In this document: positions 1-7,972 of the stretch, one piece after another
Layout of the letters: each line of letters opens with the position of its first letter
Position numbering within the stretch: position 1 is the stretch's first letter
NCBI GenBank assembly: GCA_016933515.1
Contig: JAFGAV010000112.1
Coordinates: forward strand, 1-34,098
Length of the DNA stretch: 34,098 nucleotides
From: Candidatus Aminicenantota bacterium
GTDB lineage: Bacteria; Acidobacteriota; Aminicenantia; Aminicenantales; JAFGAV01
Reading direction: 5' to 3'
The notes under the pieces: generated by a model
What the model was told of the DNA's origin: nothing
Database searches by the model: none
The model's input: the letters and a program-made list of their open reading frames with translations, nothing else
Translations under genes and position numbers: made by a program

Positions 1-62
1 GGCCCTTATATGACTCTTTGTGTAAAAAAACTTTAATTTTAAGCAATAAAGAATTTGGCTGT

Positions 63-449
63 TCAAAGCGGCTTTTCCAAGTTGCCCTTGGGCGTCAACA
101 GAATGTCGATCGAGCGCAACAGGGCGTCGAGGTCGAGGGGCTTGACGAAAAAGTGCCCGATCCTTCTCCGTGTGAGTTCGGCGATGTCCACCAGGTCGGG
201 GAAGGCCGATATGAGAATCGCCTCGCCCAAATAGCCCGTTTCCCTGAGGCGGGCCACGAGATCGAGTCCGCTGGTGTCCGGGAGCTTGAGGTCGACAATA
301 ACGAGATCCGGCTTGAGAGTCCGGACGCGCTGCATCGCTTCCTTGCCGTCCCGGGCGGCGAAGATTTTGTATTTCTTGTTCAACACGAGCAGGAAGGTTT
401 TCCGGATGGAATCTTCATCCTCGATCACGAGAATTTTTTTGTTGAGCAT
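63..449 (-). CDS. Stand-alone CheY-like receiver protein
   Basis: A 128-residue single-domain response regulator. The acidic pocket E10-D11-E12, the phospho-acceptor D53 in the IVDLKLPD segment and the conserved K103 in FVKPLD are all visible, and no output domain follows. It probably receives phosphate from the kinase encoded upstream or another histidine kinase and acts by protein contact. An in-frame ATG lies 36 nt further upstream (485), but that start overlaps the sigma54 promoter element at 481-496. I therefore choose 449, which has an AAAGGA ribosome site about 10 nt before it. It follows the NtrC-type gene on the same strand after a 142-nt gap and seems to have its own promoter. Receiver assignment is secure; partner and role are inferred. 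Confidence 0.9.
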   Translation of the reverse strand: MLNKKILVIEDEDSIRKTFLLVLNKKYKIFAARDGKEAMQRVRTLKPDLVIVDLKLPDTSGLDLVARLRETGYLGEAILISAFPDLVDIAELTRRRIGHFFVKPLDLDALLRSIDILLTPKGNLEKPL

Positions 450-480
450 GGCCCGTAATCCTTTAATCCTCACCGATTTC

Positions 481-496
481 TGCAATTTTTATGCCA
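481..496 (-). promoter_or_regulatory. Sigma54 (-24/-12) promoter of the receiver gene
   Basis: On the minus strand the sequence is TGGCATAAAAATTGCA. It matches the TGGCAC-N5-TTGCW consensus except for the T after GGCA, with the correct GG-to-GC spacing. The predicted start near 470 gives a leader of about 21 nt before the ATG at 449. It closely resembles the element at 5025-5040. Confidence 0.6.
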
Positions 497-591
497 GGGA
501 TCCCCGGACGGTTTCCCTGGGTTATCCGCGCCCCGGAGCCCGCCCGGCGGCGGCCGACGTATGGAAAATTGACATGTCGGAACAAAGCTGT

Positions 592-1944
592 TTACGCCGC
601 CGCAGGGGGGACGACCGTCAATTTGTATTCCCGAATTTTCTTGTCGAGCGTCGGCCGGCTGATCTGAAGGATCTGGCAGGACCGCGTTTTGTTGCCTTTA
701 GTCATATTCAGAACGTGCTGGATGTAATTTTTTTCCACTTCCTTCAACGACACGAGCTCCCGGCCGACGATCGGGCTGTCCACGGATTCGAGAGGCAGGT
801 TCTCCTGGAGAACAACGTCGGTCTTGGCCAGGATGATGGCCCGGGTCAGGGCGTTCTCCAGCTCGCGGACGTTCCCCTTCCAGGGCAGGCGAGTCAGAAA
901 ATCCATGACGTCTTCCGGGACCTTGCGAACGTTCTTTTTCAATTCGCGGTTGATCTTTTCCAGGAGGTAGGCCACCAGTTCGGGGATGTCTTCGCGGCGC
1001 TCGCGGAGAGGCGGAAGGTCGATTTCGACCACCTTAAGGCGGTAATAGAGATCCTCGCGGAATTTTTCCTTCTCGATCAGGGCCTTCAGGCTCTGGTTCG
1101 TGGCGGCGATGATGCGCGCCTCGGTCTTCAAAACCTTTTCCCCTCCGACCTTCATGAAGTCCCGCGTTTCGATGACCCGCAGGAGCTTCGACTGGAGACC
1201 GGGCGAGACGTCGCCGACCTCGTCCAGGAAGAGCGTGCCCTTGCCCGCGATCTCGAATTTGCCGCGGGTTTCGACCACCGCGTCGGTGAACGCTCCCTTG
1301 ACGTGGCCGAAGAGTTCGCTTTCCAGAAGCGTGTCGGAAATGGCCGAACAGTTGATGACGATGAACGGCTCGTCCCGGAAGGGGCTGTTGTAATGGATGG
1401 CTTTGGCCACCAGTTCCTTGCCCGTGCCGCTCTCTCCCTGAATCAGGACGTTGGCGCGCGAGGAGGCCACCGAACCGATGAGCTTGAAAACCTCGCGTAT
1501 CTGTGGGGAACGGCCGATGATGTTGTCGATAGTGTATTCTTTCTTTTTCTCTTCGATGAGAAACGTGACCTTGTCTTCGAGCTTTTTGACCTGAACGGCT
1601 TTTTGGATCGTCAGATCCAGGGCGACGAAATCCAGCGGCTTGACCAGGTACTCGAAGGCCCCTTGCTGAATGGCCTCCACGGTGGTCTTCATGTCGTCGT
1701 AGGCGGTCATGATGAGGACACAGGGCCGCGGCGTGAACCGGCTGATGCGCTTCAGCACCTCCAGACCGTTGAGGTCGGGAAGCCGGATATCGAGCAGGAC
1801 GAGGTCGGGAAGGGAGCTTTCGATCTCCGCCAGGCCCTTCCCTCCCGTCTCGGCTTGCCGGACTTCAAACCCCTGCCGGCTGAGATGGGAGGCCAGCGTT
1901 TTGAGAATGAGCGGGTCGTCGTCGATGATCAGCACGGACTTCAT
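592..1944 (-). CDS. NtrC-family sigma54-dependent response regulator
   Basis: A 450-residue enhancer-binding protein. The N-terminal receiver (about 1-120) has D8-D9-D10, acceptor D52 and K102. The AAA+ domain (about 142-370) has Walker A GESGTGKE at 170-177, a sigma54-contact loop GAFTDA at 217-222 and Walker B GTLFLDE at 236-242. The C-terminal 45 residues look like a Fis-type helix-turn-helix. Once phosphorylated it should open sigma54 promoters by ATP hydrolysis. Its ATG overlaps the stop of the sensor kinase (ATGA), so the two are translationally coupled and form a pair. The loop reads GAFTDA instead of GAFTGA. Likely targets are the two -24/-12 promoters in this window, including that of its own operon. 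Confidence 0.95.
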   Translation of the reverse strand: MKSVLIIDDDPLILKTLASHLSRQGFEVRQAETGGKGLAEIESSLPDLVLLDIRLPDLNGLEVLKRISRFTPRPCVLIMTAYDDMKTTVEAIQQGAFEYLVKPLDFVALDLTIQKAVQVKKLEDKVTFLIEEKKKEYTIDNIIGRSPQIREVFKLIGSVASSRANVLIQGESGTGKELVAKAIHYNSPFRDEPFIVINCSAISDTLLESELFGHVKGAFTDAVVETRGKFEIAGKGTLFLDEVGDVSPGLQSKLLRVIETRDFMKVGGEKVLKTEARIIAATNQSLKALIEKEKFREDLYYRLKVVEIDLPPLRERREDIPELVAYLLEKINRELKKNVRKVPEDVMDFLTRLPWKGNVRELENALTRAIILAKTDVVLQENLPLESVDSPIVGRELVSLKEVEKNYIQHVLNMTKGNKTRSCQILQISRPTLDKKIREYKLTVVPPAAA

Positions 1945-3398
1945 GAGACCTCCTTCACAGGCAGCGTGATCTCCAGAACGGCGCCGCCGTTCCGGGGCTT
2001 GACCGTCCGGATGAATCCCCGGTGCTGTTCCAGGATCTTCCTGGCGTTGGGCAGGCCAAGGCCCGCGCCCGTGGGCTTGGTGGTGAAAAACGGTTCGAAA
2101 ATCGTCTCCTCGATTTCGGGGGGAATTCCGCAGCCGTTGTCGGCGATCCGGATCCGGATCCAGGTCCCCGCCTCGTCTTCGACGCGCTCGAGGTCGAGCT
2201 CGACCCGGCCGTTCTCCCCCACGGCTTCCAGAGCGTTGCGCAGGATGTTGGTGAAAACCTCTCTCAGCTTGTCGCCGTCGGCCGGAACCTCCGGCAGGCC
2301 GGGCTCGGTGCGGCGGACGACGGTCACGTTTTTCTGCTCGAACGCTTCGCGGAGAGTCTTCAACGACTCATCAAGGATCTGCTCTATGGAAAAGCGGTTG
2401 AGGTTCAATTCCGTCACCCGCGTGTAATTGAGGAATCCCTTGATGAACTTCTCGATCTGGGCGATCCCCTCCTGGGATAGGGCCAGATGCTCCCGCTCGA
2501 CTTCATCCTGCCGATCGCTTTGTGCGAGGCGCTGGATGTTGAGCTTGACCGACGTGAGGGGATTGCGGATTTCGTGGGCGATCGTGGCCGCGATCCGCCC
2601 GATGGAGGCCAATTTCTCGGCCTGGATGAGCTTGCGGTTGGCCTCCTCTTTCTCCCTCTGGGTTTCCTGGAGCTGACGGCTCATCTTGTTGAAGCTCCGG
2701 CCCAGCTCGCCGATCTCGTCATGGGAACGGACGGCGATGCGATGGGAGAAATCGCCGCGCGAGATCCGGACCGTCCCCTTGGCTAGTTCCTTGATGGGCC
2801 GGGAGAGCCTTCCGGCCAGGACGGCGGCCCCGACCGCTCCGAGGAGGACGCCGCCCAGGCCGATGAGAAGGAGCACCACACGGGTCCTCCTGATGGCGTC
2901 GTGCATCTCCTCGAGCGAAAGGCCGATCTTGACCGATCCCCACCGCGTGGTCGAGCCTCGGGCGAAGACCGGCCTTTCGATCTCCAGGACGCGGACAGTC
3001 CGGCCTCCGACATCCAGCCGGAGCCGGGCGAAGGAAGCGCTGTCCGGCGTGACTGCGGCCGGCAGCCGGCTGCAGCAGGTGATGTCCTCCTGTCGGCTCA
3101 CCGATTCGCTGTTCACCAAGGGGGCGTTGAACCGGTCGTAGAACACGATATACAACAGGCGGTCGTCGACCAGGTCTTCGATGTTGCTGCGGATCGCTTC
3201 CAGATCGTAAAAAAACAGCGGATCGAGGTTGAGATTGGCGATGTTCTGGCACAGCAGCATCCCCCTCTCCTTGGTCTCCTCGAAACTTGAATCCGCCTCC
3301 CGCTTCTCGATGACCATCAGGATCGCTCCCAAGAGAGGGACGAGCAGGAGAAGGACGGATGTCATGAAGCGCCGGGCGAGCGTCCGTCGAAAAAGCAC
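1941..3398 (-). CDS. Membrane sensor histidine kinase with HAMP domain
   Basis: A 485-residue sensor kinase. Transmembrane segments lie at about 12-30 and 173-195 and enclose a periplasmic domain of some 140 residues that contains a CC pair (108-109). A HAMP linker (about 196-248) and a short coiled coil follow, then the HisKA H-box AHEIRNPLTS with phospho-acceptor H275. The ATPase domain shows an N-box (NILRNALEA), DNGCGIP and GAGLGL. The start codon is GTG, with GGGGGA about 9 nt upstream, 4 nt after the stop of the binding-protein gene. It probably phosphorylates the NtrC-type regulator encoded immediately downstream. The context suggests that the periplasmic binding protein presents the ligand, which is inference. 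Confidence 0.95.
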   Translation of the reverse strand: MLFRRTLARRFMTSVLLLLVPLLGAILMVIEKREADSSFEETKERGMLLCQNIANLNLDPLFFYDLEAIRSNIEDLVDDRLLYIVFYDRFNAPLVNSESVSRQEDITCCSRLPAAVTPDSASFARLRLDVGGRTVRVLEIERPVFARGSTTRWGSVKIGLSLEEMHDAIRRTRVVLLLIGLGGVLLGAVGAAVLAGRLSRPIKELAKGTVRISRGDFSHRIAVRSHDEIGELGRSFNKMSRQLQETQREKEEANRKLIQAEKLASIGRIAATIAHEIRNPLTSVKLNIQRLAQSDRQDEVEREHLALSQEGIAQIEKFIKGFLNYTRVTELNLNRFSIEQILDESLKTLREAFEQKNVTVVRRTEPGLPEVPADGDKLREVFTNILRNALEAVGENGRVELDLERVEDEAGTWIRIRIADNGCGIPPEIEETIFEPFFTTKPTGAGLGLPNARKILEQHRGFIRTVKPRNGGAVLEITLPVKEVS

Positions 3399-3402
3399 CG
3401 GA

Positions 3403-5004
3403 TCATCCCCCTTTGCGTATCCAGATTTTTCCCGTGTTCAGGTAGGGAAAACCCAGGGGCGGCACATCCACCCCGCAGATGCGGGGCTGGATGGCCATGC
3501 GCCGCGACGGGGTGAACAGGGGCAAGGCGGGCATATCCGCGGCCAAGAGGCGCTCGGCCCGGCGCAGCATTTCGAGGCGTTTCGTCCAGCTGCGCTCGAC
3601 GTCGGCTTCTTCCAAGAGCCTGTCGAACAACGGATTGGCATACCCGATGAGATTCTGAGTCGATTTGGAAAGGAACAGGGTTCGCAGGAAACTGTCCGCG
3701 TCGGGAAACTCCATCCTCTGCTCGATCAAAACCAAATAGGGGCGGCGGCTGCCCAGGACGTCCCGCTCCCTTTTGTAGGACCTCAAGGACAGGCGAAAAC
3801 CGAGAGCCTTGAGCTGGATCTGAAGCTCCCGGAACAGACGGACATACGCCTCCCGGCGGACATCCCGGACGAACAGCGTCATCGCGGGCAGGGGTTTCGA
3901 GTCGGGATAGCCGGCTTTCTCGAGCAGAAGCCGGGCGGCATCGACATCGGCCTCCATGTCCTCGGCGACAGGGAAAAACCCAGGGAGCCGCGGGGGGACG
4001 AAATTATGAAGAAGCCGGGGGACGGACTCGCTCGTCGTGGCCGCCCGGGCGATGCGGCCCCGGTCGACGGCCAGGGAGACCGCCCGTCTCACGGCCGGAT
4101 CGTCGAAGGGGGGGATGTGGCAGCTCAAACCCAGGTGGACCGCTTCGAGGGAACCTTCCTCCTGAATCCGGCAGTCCGAGCCGGCCAGGCTCTCCGAAAA
4201 AAAAGGGATGATGTCGATTTCCCCTCTCTTAAAATGATCGAGGGTGTAAAACGGGCTGTACTCGATGGCCTCCAGGTGCGGCCGCCCGCTGAAATAGCGG
4301 GGATTTCTCTCCAGCCGGACACCGACGATTTCCAGGCGCGTTCCGCGCAGCCAGTAGGCGAAACGGAACGGCCCGGTTCCGACCGGTCTCCAGAAAAAAT
4401 CTCTTCCCTGATCCCTCACCAAGTCGCGCGGGAGAATCTTGCAGTAAGACATGCTCAGCAGATAAAGGCCGGAAACATAGGGTTTGGTCCAATGGATCTC
4501 AAAGAGATGATCCCGAACCGCCCTGAAGCCCGAGACATGAGACGCCCGTCCCGTCCAGAAATCCCGGGCGCCCTCGACGCGGTTGAGAAAAACCTGCACA
4601 TAAGTCGAGGCCGCTCCACGGTCCAGGATCCGCTCCAGGGAATATTTCACGTCCGCGCTCGTCAGTTCCCGGCCGCTGTGAAACCGAACGCCCCGGCGGA
4701 GATAAAACGCATACGTCTGGCCGTCGGGAGAAATGGTCCAGTATTCGGCCAGCGCGGGAGCCACGTTCAGATCCTTGTCCAGACGGACGAGTCCGTCGTA
4801 CAACTGCTCCAGAAGAAAGATGTCGGCTTTCGCGGCCGGGTCCAGCGTGAGATTCAGAACGTTGGTGAACGGCTTGATTCTCAATGTCCCGCCCGGCCTG
4901 GGCTTTTCTTCCTTGTCCTTCTGACCCGGAACGACGGAAGACGAAAAAGCAAGCCCCCACCAAGCCAGCAAACACAAAATGACTCCCGGATGCTTTTTGT
5001 TCAT
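3403..5004 (-). CDS. Periplasmic solute-binding protein, peptide/nickel type (SBP_bac_5)
   Basis: A 533-residue protein with an N-terminal signal peptide (KK, hydrophobic stretch about 7-25) and no clear lipobox, so it is probably soluble in the periplasm. The mature part follows the family-5 extracellular binding-protein pattern: PGGTLRI near the start, LYDGLVRLD, LAEYWTISPDGQTYAFYLRRGVRFH-type strands, DPAVRRAVSLAVDR in the middle and a C-terminal NPLFDRLLEEAD segment. Relatives bind peptides, nickel or sugars for ABC import. No permease or ATPase gene is nearby. The next gene, 4 nt away, is a sensor kinase, so a sensory role is plausible. A sigma54 promoter ends about 10 nt before the start codon. 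The ligand cannot be told from sequence. Confidence 0.9.
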   Translation of the reverse strand: MNKKHPGVILCLLAWWGLAFSSSVVPGQKDKEEKPRPGGTLRIKPFTNVLNLTLDPAAKADIFLLEQLYDGLVRLDKDLNVAPALAEYWTISPDGQTYAFYLRRGVRFHSGRELTSADVKYSLERILDRGAASTYVQVFLNRVEGARDFWTGRASHVSGFRAVRDHLFEIHWTKPYVSGLYLLSMSYCKILPRDLVRDQGRDFFWRPVGTGPFRFAYWLRGTRLEIVGVRLERNPRYFSGRPHLEAIEYSPFYTLDHFKRGEIDIIPFFSESLAGSDCRIQEEGSLEAVHLGLSCHIPPFDDPAVRRAVSLAVDRGRIARAATTSESVPRLLHNFVPPRLPGFFPVAEDMEADVDAARLLLEKAGYPDSKPLPAMTLFVRDVRREAYVRLFRELQIQLKALGFRLSLRSYKRERDVLGSRRPYLVLIEQRMEFPDADSFLRTLFLSKSTQNLIGYANPLFDRLLEEADVERSWTKRLEMLRRAERLLAADMPALPLFTPSRRMAIQPRICGVDVPPLGFPYLNTGKIWIRKGG

Positions 5005-5024
5005 AGGAAACCGGAAGAAAAATC

Positions 5025-5040
5025 AGCAACCTTTATGCCA
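5025..5040 (-). promoter_or_regulatory. Sigma54 (-24/-12) promoter of the binding protein-kinase-regulator operon
   Basis: On the minus strand the sequence is TGGCATAAAGGTTGCT, matching TGGCAC-N5-TTGCW at all key positions except C to T after GGCA. The predicted start is near 5014, giving a very short leader before the ATG at 5004. The operon encodes a sigma54 activator, which suggests autoregulation. Confidence 0.65.
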
Positions 5041-5100
5041 ATCGACCCCTTCATCCAGGATTCACAACTCATGAAATAACAAACGACTTTGCGGCTCGCA

Positions 5101-5117
5101 TGTAAAAAGAATTTACA
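5101..5117. promoter_or_regulatory. Inverted repeat, candidate activator-binding site
   Basis: TGTAAA-N5-TTTACA is a perfect inverted repeat centred about 95 bp upstream of the predicted sigma54 start near 5014. Enhancer sites of NtrC-family proteins usually lie 80-150 bp upstream and have TGT-N10/11-ACA type symmetry, as here. Only one copy is evident. Confidence 0.5.
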
Positions 5118-5240
5118 CAATTCGCCTCGGCTTTTCAACTCATTTCGCCGGCCCGGAGTGATCGGCCGGCTTCGCCGGATCATCCCTGAAAGGCGCGGAA
5201 AAGTTCCCGTCCCGACGTCTTCTCGTCCGAATCCGAGGAG

Positions 5241-5260
5241 CGGCCCGGTGAAACGGGCCG
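5241..5260. terminator. GC-rich hairpin downstream of the ferritin-like gene
   Basis: CGGCCCG pairs perfectly with CGGGCCG around a 6-nt loop. It lies about 20 nt beyond the stop codon of the minus-strand ferritin-like gene. No T-run follows, so its action as an intrinsic terminator is uncertain. Confidence 0.4.
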
Positions 5261-5281
5261 GGAAACGAAGCGTCTAAACGC

Positions 5282-5803
5282 TCAGTATTTCCCGTCCATC
5301 ATGAACTCGGAGCTGTCCAGCCAGAAACCGGAATTGGTCAGGGAATCGTGCTGCGCCTGAAGAAGGTCATAGTGGAATTTCTCTTCGTCGCTGATCTTTT
5401 CGAACATCTCCCTGGCGGCGGGTTCTTCGGACGCTTGGGCGCAGCCCTTGAAAAAATCGATGGCTTTGAGCTCGAGTTCCATCCCGATGCGCAAGGCTTC
5501 GAGATCGCTCTGGCTTTCGGCCCGCTTCATGCGGGCGGCAAGCTCTTGGATGACGGGCGAAGAGCCCTTGAGCTTTTCCCTGTCCACAAGTTTCTTCCAA
5601 TCCTCGGATTTGAGGACGGAGGAAAAAAGGCGGCTGAAGGCCTCCAGGTGCTTGACTTCTTCCTCGGCCAGGCGAAGAAACATTTTCTTTCCCAGCGCGT
5701 TGCGGGTCGTCTCGGCGGCGTGACGGAAAAACGCCTGGCCGTCGATTTCCAGCTTGATGGCCTCTTCGATGAATGTCCTGATCGGGGCGTCGATTTCAGT
5801 CAT
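5282..5803 (-). CDS. Rubrerythrin-type ferritin-like diiron protein
   Basis: A 173-residue four-helix protein. Di-iron ligand patterns are visible: an E in the first helix (IEEAIKLEIDGQ), ExxH in EEEVKHLEAF, E in MELELKAIDFF, and ExxH in DEEKFHYDLL. The C-terminal segment with SGFWLDSSEF is typical of rubrerythrin relatives. There is no rubredoxin domain, so it belongs to the short class often linked to peroxide reduction or iron handling in anaerobes. The start at 5803 is chosen because a good promoter lies just upstream and a GGGAG ribosome site sits 7 nt before it; an in-frame ATG at 5845 would overlap the -10 box. It is monocistronic. Confidence 0.88.
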   Translation of the reverse strand: MTEIDAPIRTFIEEAIKLEIDGQAFFRHAAETTRNALGKKMFLRLAEEEVKHLEAFSRLFSSVLKSEDWKKLVDREKLKGSSPVIQELAARMKRAESQSDLEALRIGMELELKAIDFFKGCAQASEEPAAREMFEKISDEEKFHYDLLQAQHDSLTNSGFWLDSSEFMMDGKY

Positions 5804-5833
5804 GAATGGTCTCCCTTTCGAATTCGGTGCCGT

Positions 5834-5862
5834 ATCATAATCCAATCGGACGGCCTTGCCAA
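5834..5862 (-). promoter_or_regulatory. Sigma70-type promoter of the ferritin-like gene
   Basis: On the minus strand TTGGCA is followed, after exactly 17 bp, by TATGAT. The predicted start is near 5826, giving a leader of about 23 nt that contains GGGAG. Confidence 0.6.
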
Positions 5863-5884
5863 GCGTTTTGTTCGGGTCCGGCGC

Positions 5885-6856
5885 TCAGCCCGGCTTTCGA
5901 AGGACGTAATAGCCGAAGCCGGCGCGCCCGCCCCCCAGAAAATCCCGGACGGCGTATCCCCGGGCAAAGAGATCCTGGAAGACCCGGCGGCTCACGAGCC
6001 TCCAGACCAAAGGAATGCGCCTGACGTTCTCATCGTCGACGTCCGTTTCCCGGAGCATCCGGTTGAAATCCGCGGGTATTGGGACATAGACGGTCTCCGA
6101 GCCGATGCCGGACCGGACGTCCCGGACCACTTCGATCACGGCCGGTCCTTCCCTGCCCCGGACCGTTTCTCTTCCTACCTCCAGGGCGCAGAATTCCGCC
6201 GGCACGGAGGCATTCTCTCCGCCGTCCTGGGGGGGCCGGGGAGCGTCAAGATCCCAAAACATGAAGAACCGGTCGCTCGGAACGTCGCGCCTGTTGAGAA
6301 CGCCGCCGAATTCCCCATAGGTTGCCACCCTGTATTCGCGGACCTCCATGCCGAAGTGACGGACGTTGCGCCGCGCGTTGACCGCGGTCAGGGGATCATA
6401 AGTGCAAACGATGGCATGGATCCCGAAAATTCCGCGGACGACATCGGCCTGAAATTCCTTAATCCGGACGCCGAGTCCGAAAGACCGGTAGTCCTCCCTG
6501 ACGCCCGTGTATTGAGAATAAAACCACAGATTTTCGGGAGAGCGGAATCCGAGGCTCTTGTCGCGGATGCCGACGAATCCGTAGGAAAACCCGGCCAGGC
6601 GTCCGGCGCCCGCCGCGGGTGCCCCGGCCGGCCCGAGGTCCCTGACCGCGACAAACAGGCTGCCTCCCTCGTGGAGGAAATTCTCGCACATCAGGTTCCG
6701 CTCCGAGGTCATTCGGTCCTCGGCGAATCCCCAGATGTCCTGTCGCAGGGCGTCATACTTGGCGTAATCGGACGCGCGGCCGGAGGTCTCGACTTGAAGA
6801 CGGAATGTCCGGCTTCCGGTTTGGACGACGCGCTCGAATTCGGTTCCGACTTTCAT
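5885..6856 (-). CDS. GNAT-like (COG3375-type) predicted acetyltransferase
   Basis: A protein of about 323 residues resembling the predicted GNAT acetyltransferase group. Its middle part has LAGFSYGFVGI, followed by WFYSQYTGVREDYRSFGLGVRIKEFQ, which is the expected acetyl-CoA loop region (R-x-x-G-L-G), then an ITAVNARRNVRHFGMEV-like segment resembling the GNAT motif with N-x-x-x-x-x-x-x-G. The remaining C-terminal 130 residues are not recognised. The start could also be 6877; I prefer 6856 because the predicted promoter start falls close to 6869 and GAGG precedes this ATG. The substrate is unknown. It is divergent from the lipid-kinase gene. Confidence 0.65.
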   Translation of the reverse strand: MKVGTEFERVVQTGSRTFRLQVETSGRASDYAKYDALRQDIWGFAEDRMTSERNLMCENFLHEGGSLFVAVRDLGPAGAPAAGAGRLAGFSYGFVGIRDKSLGFRSPENLWFYSQYTGVREDYRSFGLGVRIKEFQADVVRGIFGIHAIVCTYDPLTAVNARRNVRHFGMEVREYRVATYGEFGGVLNRRDVPSDRFFMFWDLDAPRPPQDGGENASVPAEFCALEVGRETVRGREGPAVIEVVRDVRSGIGSETVYVPIPADFNRMLRETDVDDENVRRIPLVWRLVSRRVFQDLFARGYAVRDFLGGGRAGFGYYVLRKPG

Positions 6857-6875
6857 CCCGGCCTCGGACGGACAC

Positions 6876-6904
6876 ATTTTAGCTCAACTCTCTCCCGCCG
6901 GCAA
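6876..6904 (-). promoter_or_regulatory. Candidate promoter of the acetyltransferase-like gene
   Basis: On the minus strand TTGCCG and TAAAAT are separated by 17 bp. The -10 box is good and the -35 box matches at 4 of 6 positions. If used, translation would begin at 6856 rather than 6877. Confidence 0.4.
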
Positions 6905-6928
6905 AACCCGTAAAACGGGAACGAGTCT

Positions 6929-6957
6929 TTGACAGGTCCGGGCGGCCATGCTATATA
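6929..6957 (+). promoter_or_regulatory. Consensus promoter of the lipid-kinase gene
   Basis: A perfect TTGACA -35 box and TATATA -10 box are spaced by 17 bp. The predicted start is near 6964, about 18 nt before the ATG at 6982. No clear Shine-Dalgarno motif is present in that short leader. Confidence 0.65.
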
Positions 6958-6981
6958 TAGCTGCTCTCGGAAACAAATCCG

Positions 6982-7896
6982 ATGCCGCAAAATCCGGACC
7001 TCAGCAGCGCGCCCTGCATCATCAATCCCCGCGCGGCCAGCTACAAATGGCAGAGGAAATTCTTTCTGCGCCGTTATCTCCAGAGGAAGCTCAAGGGCGC
7101 CCCGGCCAAGCCTCCGTTCAGCAAGAACGAAACCATCCGCCGGGCGCGGGAGCTCAGCAAAACCCATCCCTTTCTCGTGGTCGTCGGAGGAGACGGCACG
7201 ATTTCGGACGTCATCCAGGGGGTTTTCGAGGCCGGAACGTCCGGACGCGTGCGTCTGGGCATCATTCCCCTGGGCAGCGGCAACGCCTTCCGCCGGTCGC
7301 TCGGAATCCCCAAGGGCGCCAAGCAGGCCCTTCGACTGCTCAACGAAGGACGGGGGAAGTCCATCGACCTCATCCGGGTGAACAAACGCGTCGCCGCCTT
7401 CATCAACATCGGCGCGACGGCCGAATGCGGCTATTACGCCCACAAATACTTCGCTCCCGGCGCCCTGGGCCATTTTCTGTCCATCTGGCCGAACCTTTTT
7501 TTCCCCCGTCAACGCGTCGAGGTGGAGATGTGGGACGGGAAAGACAAAAACGGCGTTCCCTTCGAGCGGCTGTCTCTGTCCCTCAACATGTTGGACTGCA
7601 TCATCACCAAGACCCGGTACTTCGGCTACAACTGGAAGATCGCGCCCTACGCCGTCGTCGACGACGGATATCTGGACATCACGTTTTTCGAGATGCCGGC
7701 CCCGGCCTACGTGTCTCTGGCGCCGTTCATCTACACCGGTCTCCTGCAGAGAAAGCTCCGGCACTACAAGGCCAGAAAAATGGTGTTGCGGGGCCTTCGC
7801 CTAGCCGTTCAGCACAACGGCGAAGACTTGCCCTACCAGGACACCATAGAATTGGAAGTCCTCCCCAAGGCCCTTCAGGTCATCGTACCGGCCTGA
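6982..7896 (+). CDS. Diacylglycerol-kinase-family lipid kinase (YegS/DgkB-like)
   Basis: A 304-residue cytosolic or membrane-associated kinase of the DAGK catalytic family. The nucleotide-binding signature VVVGGDGTISDVIQ is at about 60-73, followed by LGIIPLGSGNAFRRSLGIP (about 91-109), the typical GTxNDFAR-like motif with GSGN here. A second-domain glycine-rich GATAECGYYA segment and the C-terminal TIELEVLPKALQV strand match the two-domain fold. Relatives phosphorylate diacylglycerol, other lipids or sphingosine-type substrates with ATP. The substrate is not deducible. The next gene, an SppA-like protease, starts 76 nt later on the same strand, so the two may share a transcript. Confidence 0.88.
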   Translation: MPQNPDLSSAPCIINPRAASYKWQRKFFLRRYLQRKLKGAPAKPPFSKNETIRRARELSKTHPFLVVVGGDGTISDVIQGVFEAGTSGRVRLGIIPLGSGNAFRRSLGIPKGAKQALRLLNEGRGKSIDLIRVNKRVAAFINIGATAECGYYAHKYFAPGALGHFLSIWPNLFFPRQRVEVEMWDGKDKNGVPFERLSLSLNMLDCIITKTRYFGYNWKIAPYAVVDDGYLDITFFEMPAPAYVSLAPFIYTGLLQRKLRHYKARKMVLRGLRLAVQHNGEDLPYQDTIELEVLPKALQVIVPA

Positions 7897-7972
7897 ACGC
7901 GTCTTCCGGAGCGCATGATGCCGGGCCCGTTTTGATCGGGGGGCGAGGGATTCTGTCGTGTGGAGGAGAGCG

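Noticed and set aside
274..2427. Long open frame on the plus strand opposite the kinase and regulator genes
   Set aside because: It has no recognisable domain, covers two clearly coding minus-strand genes, and comes from their GC-rich codon use.
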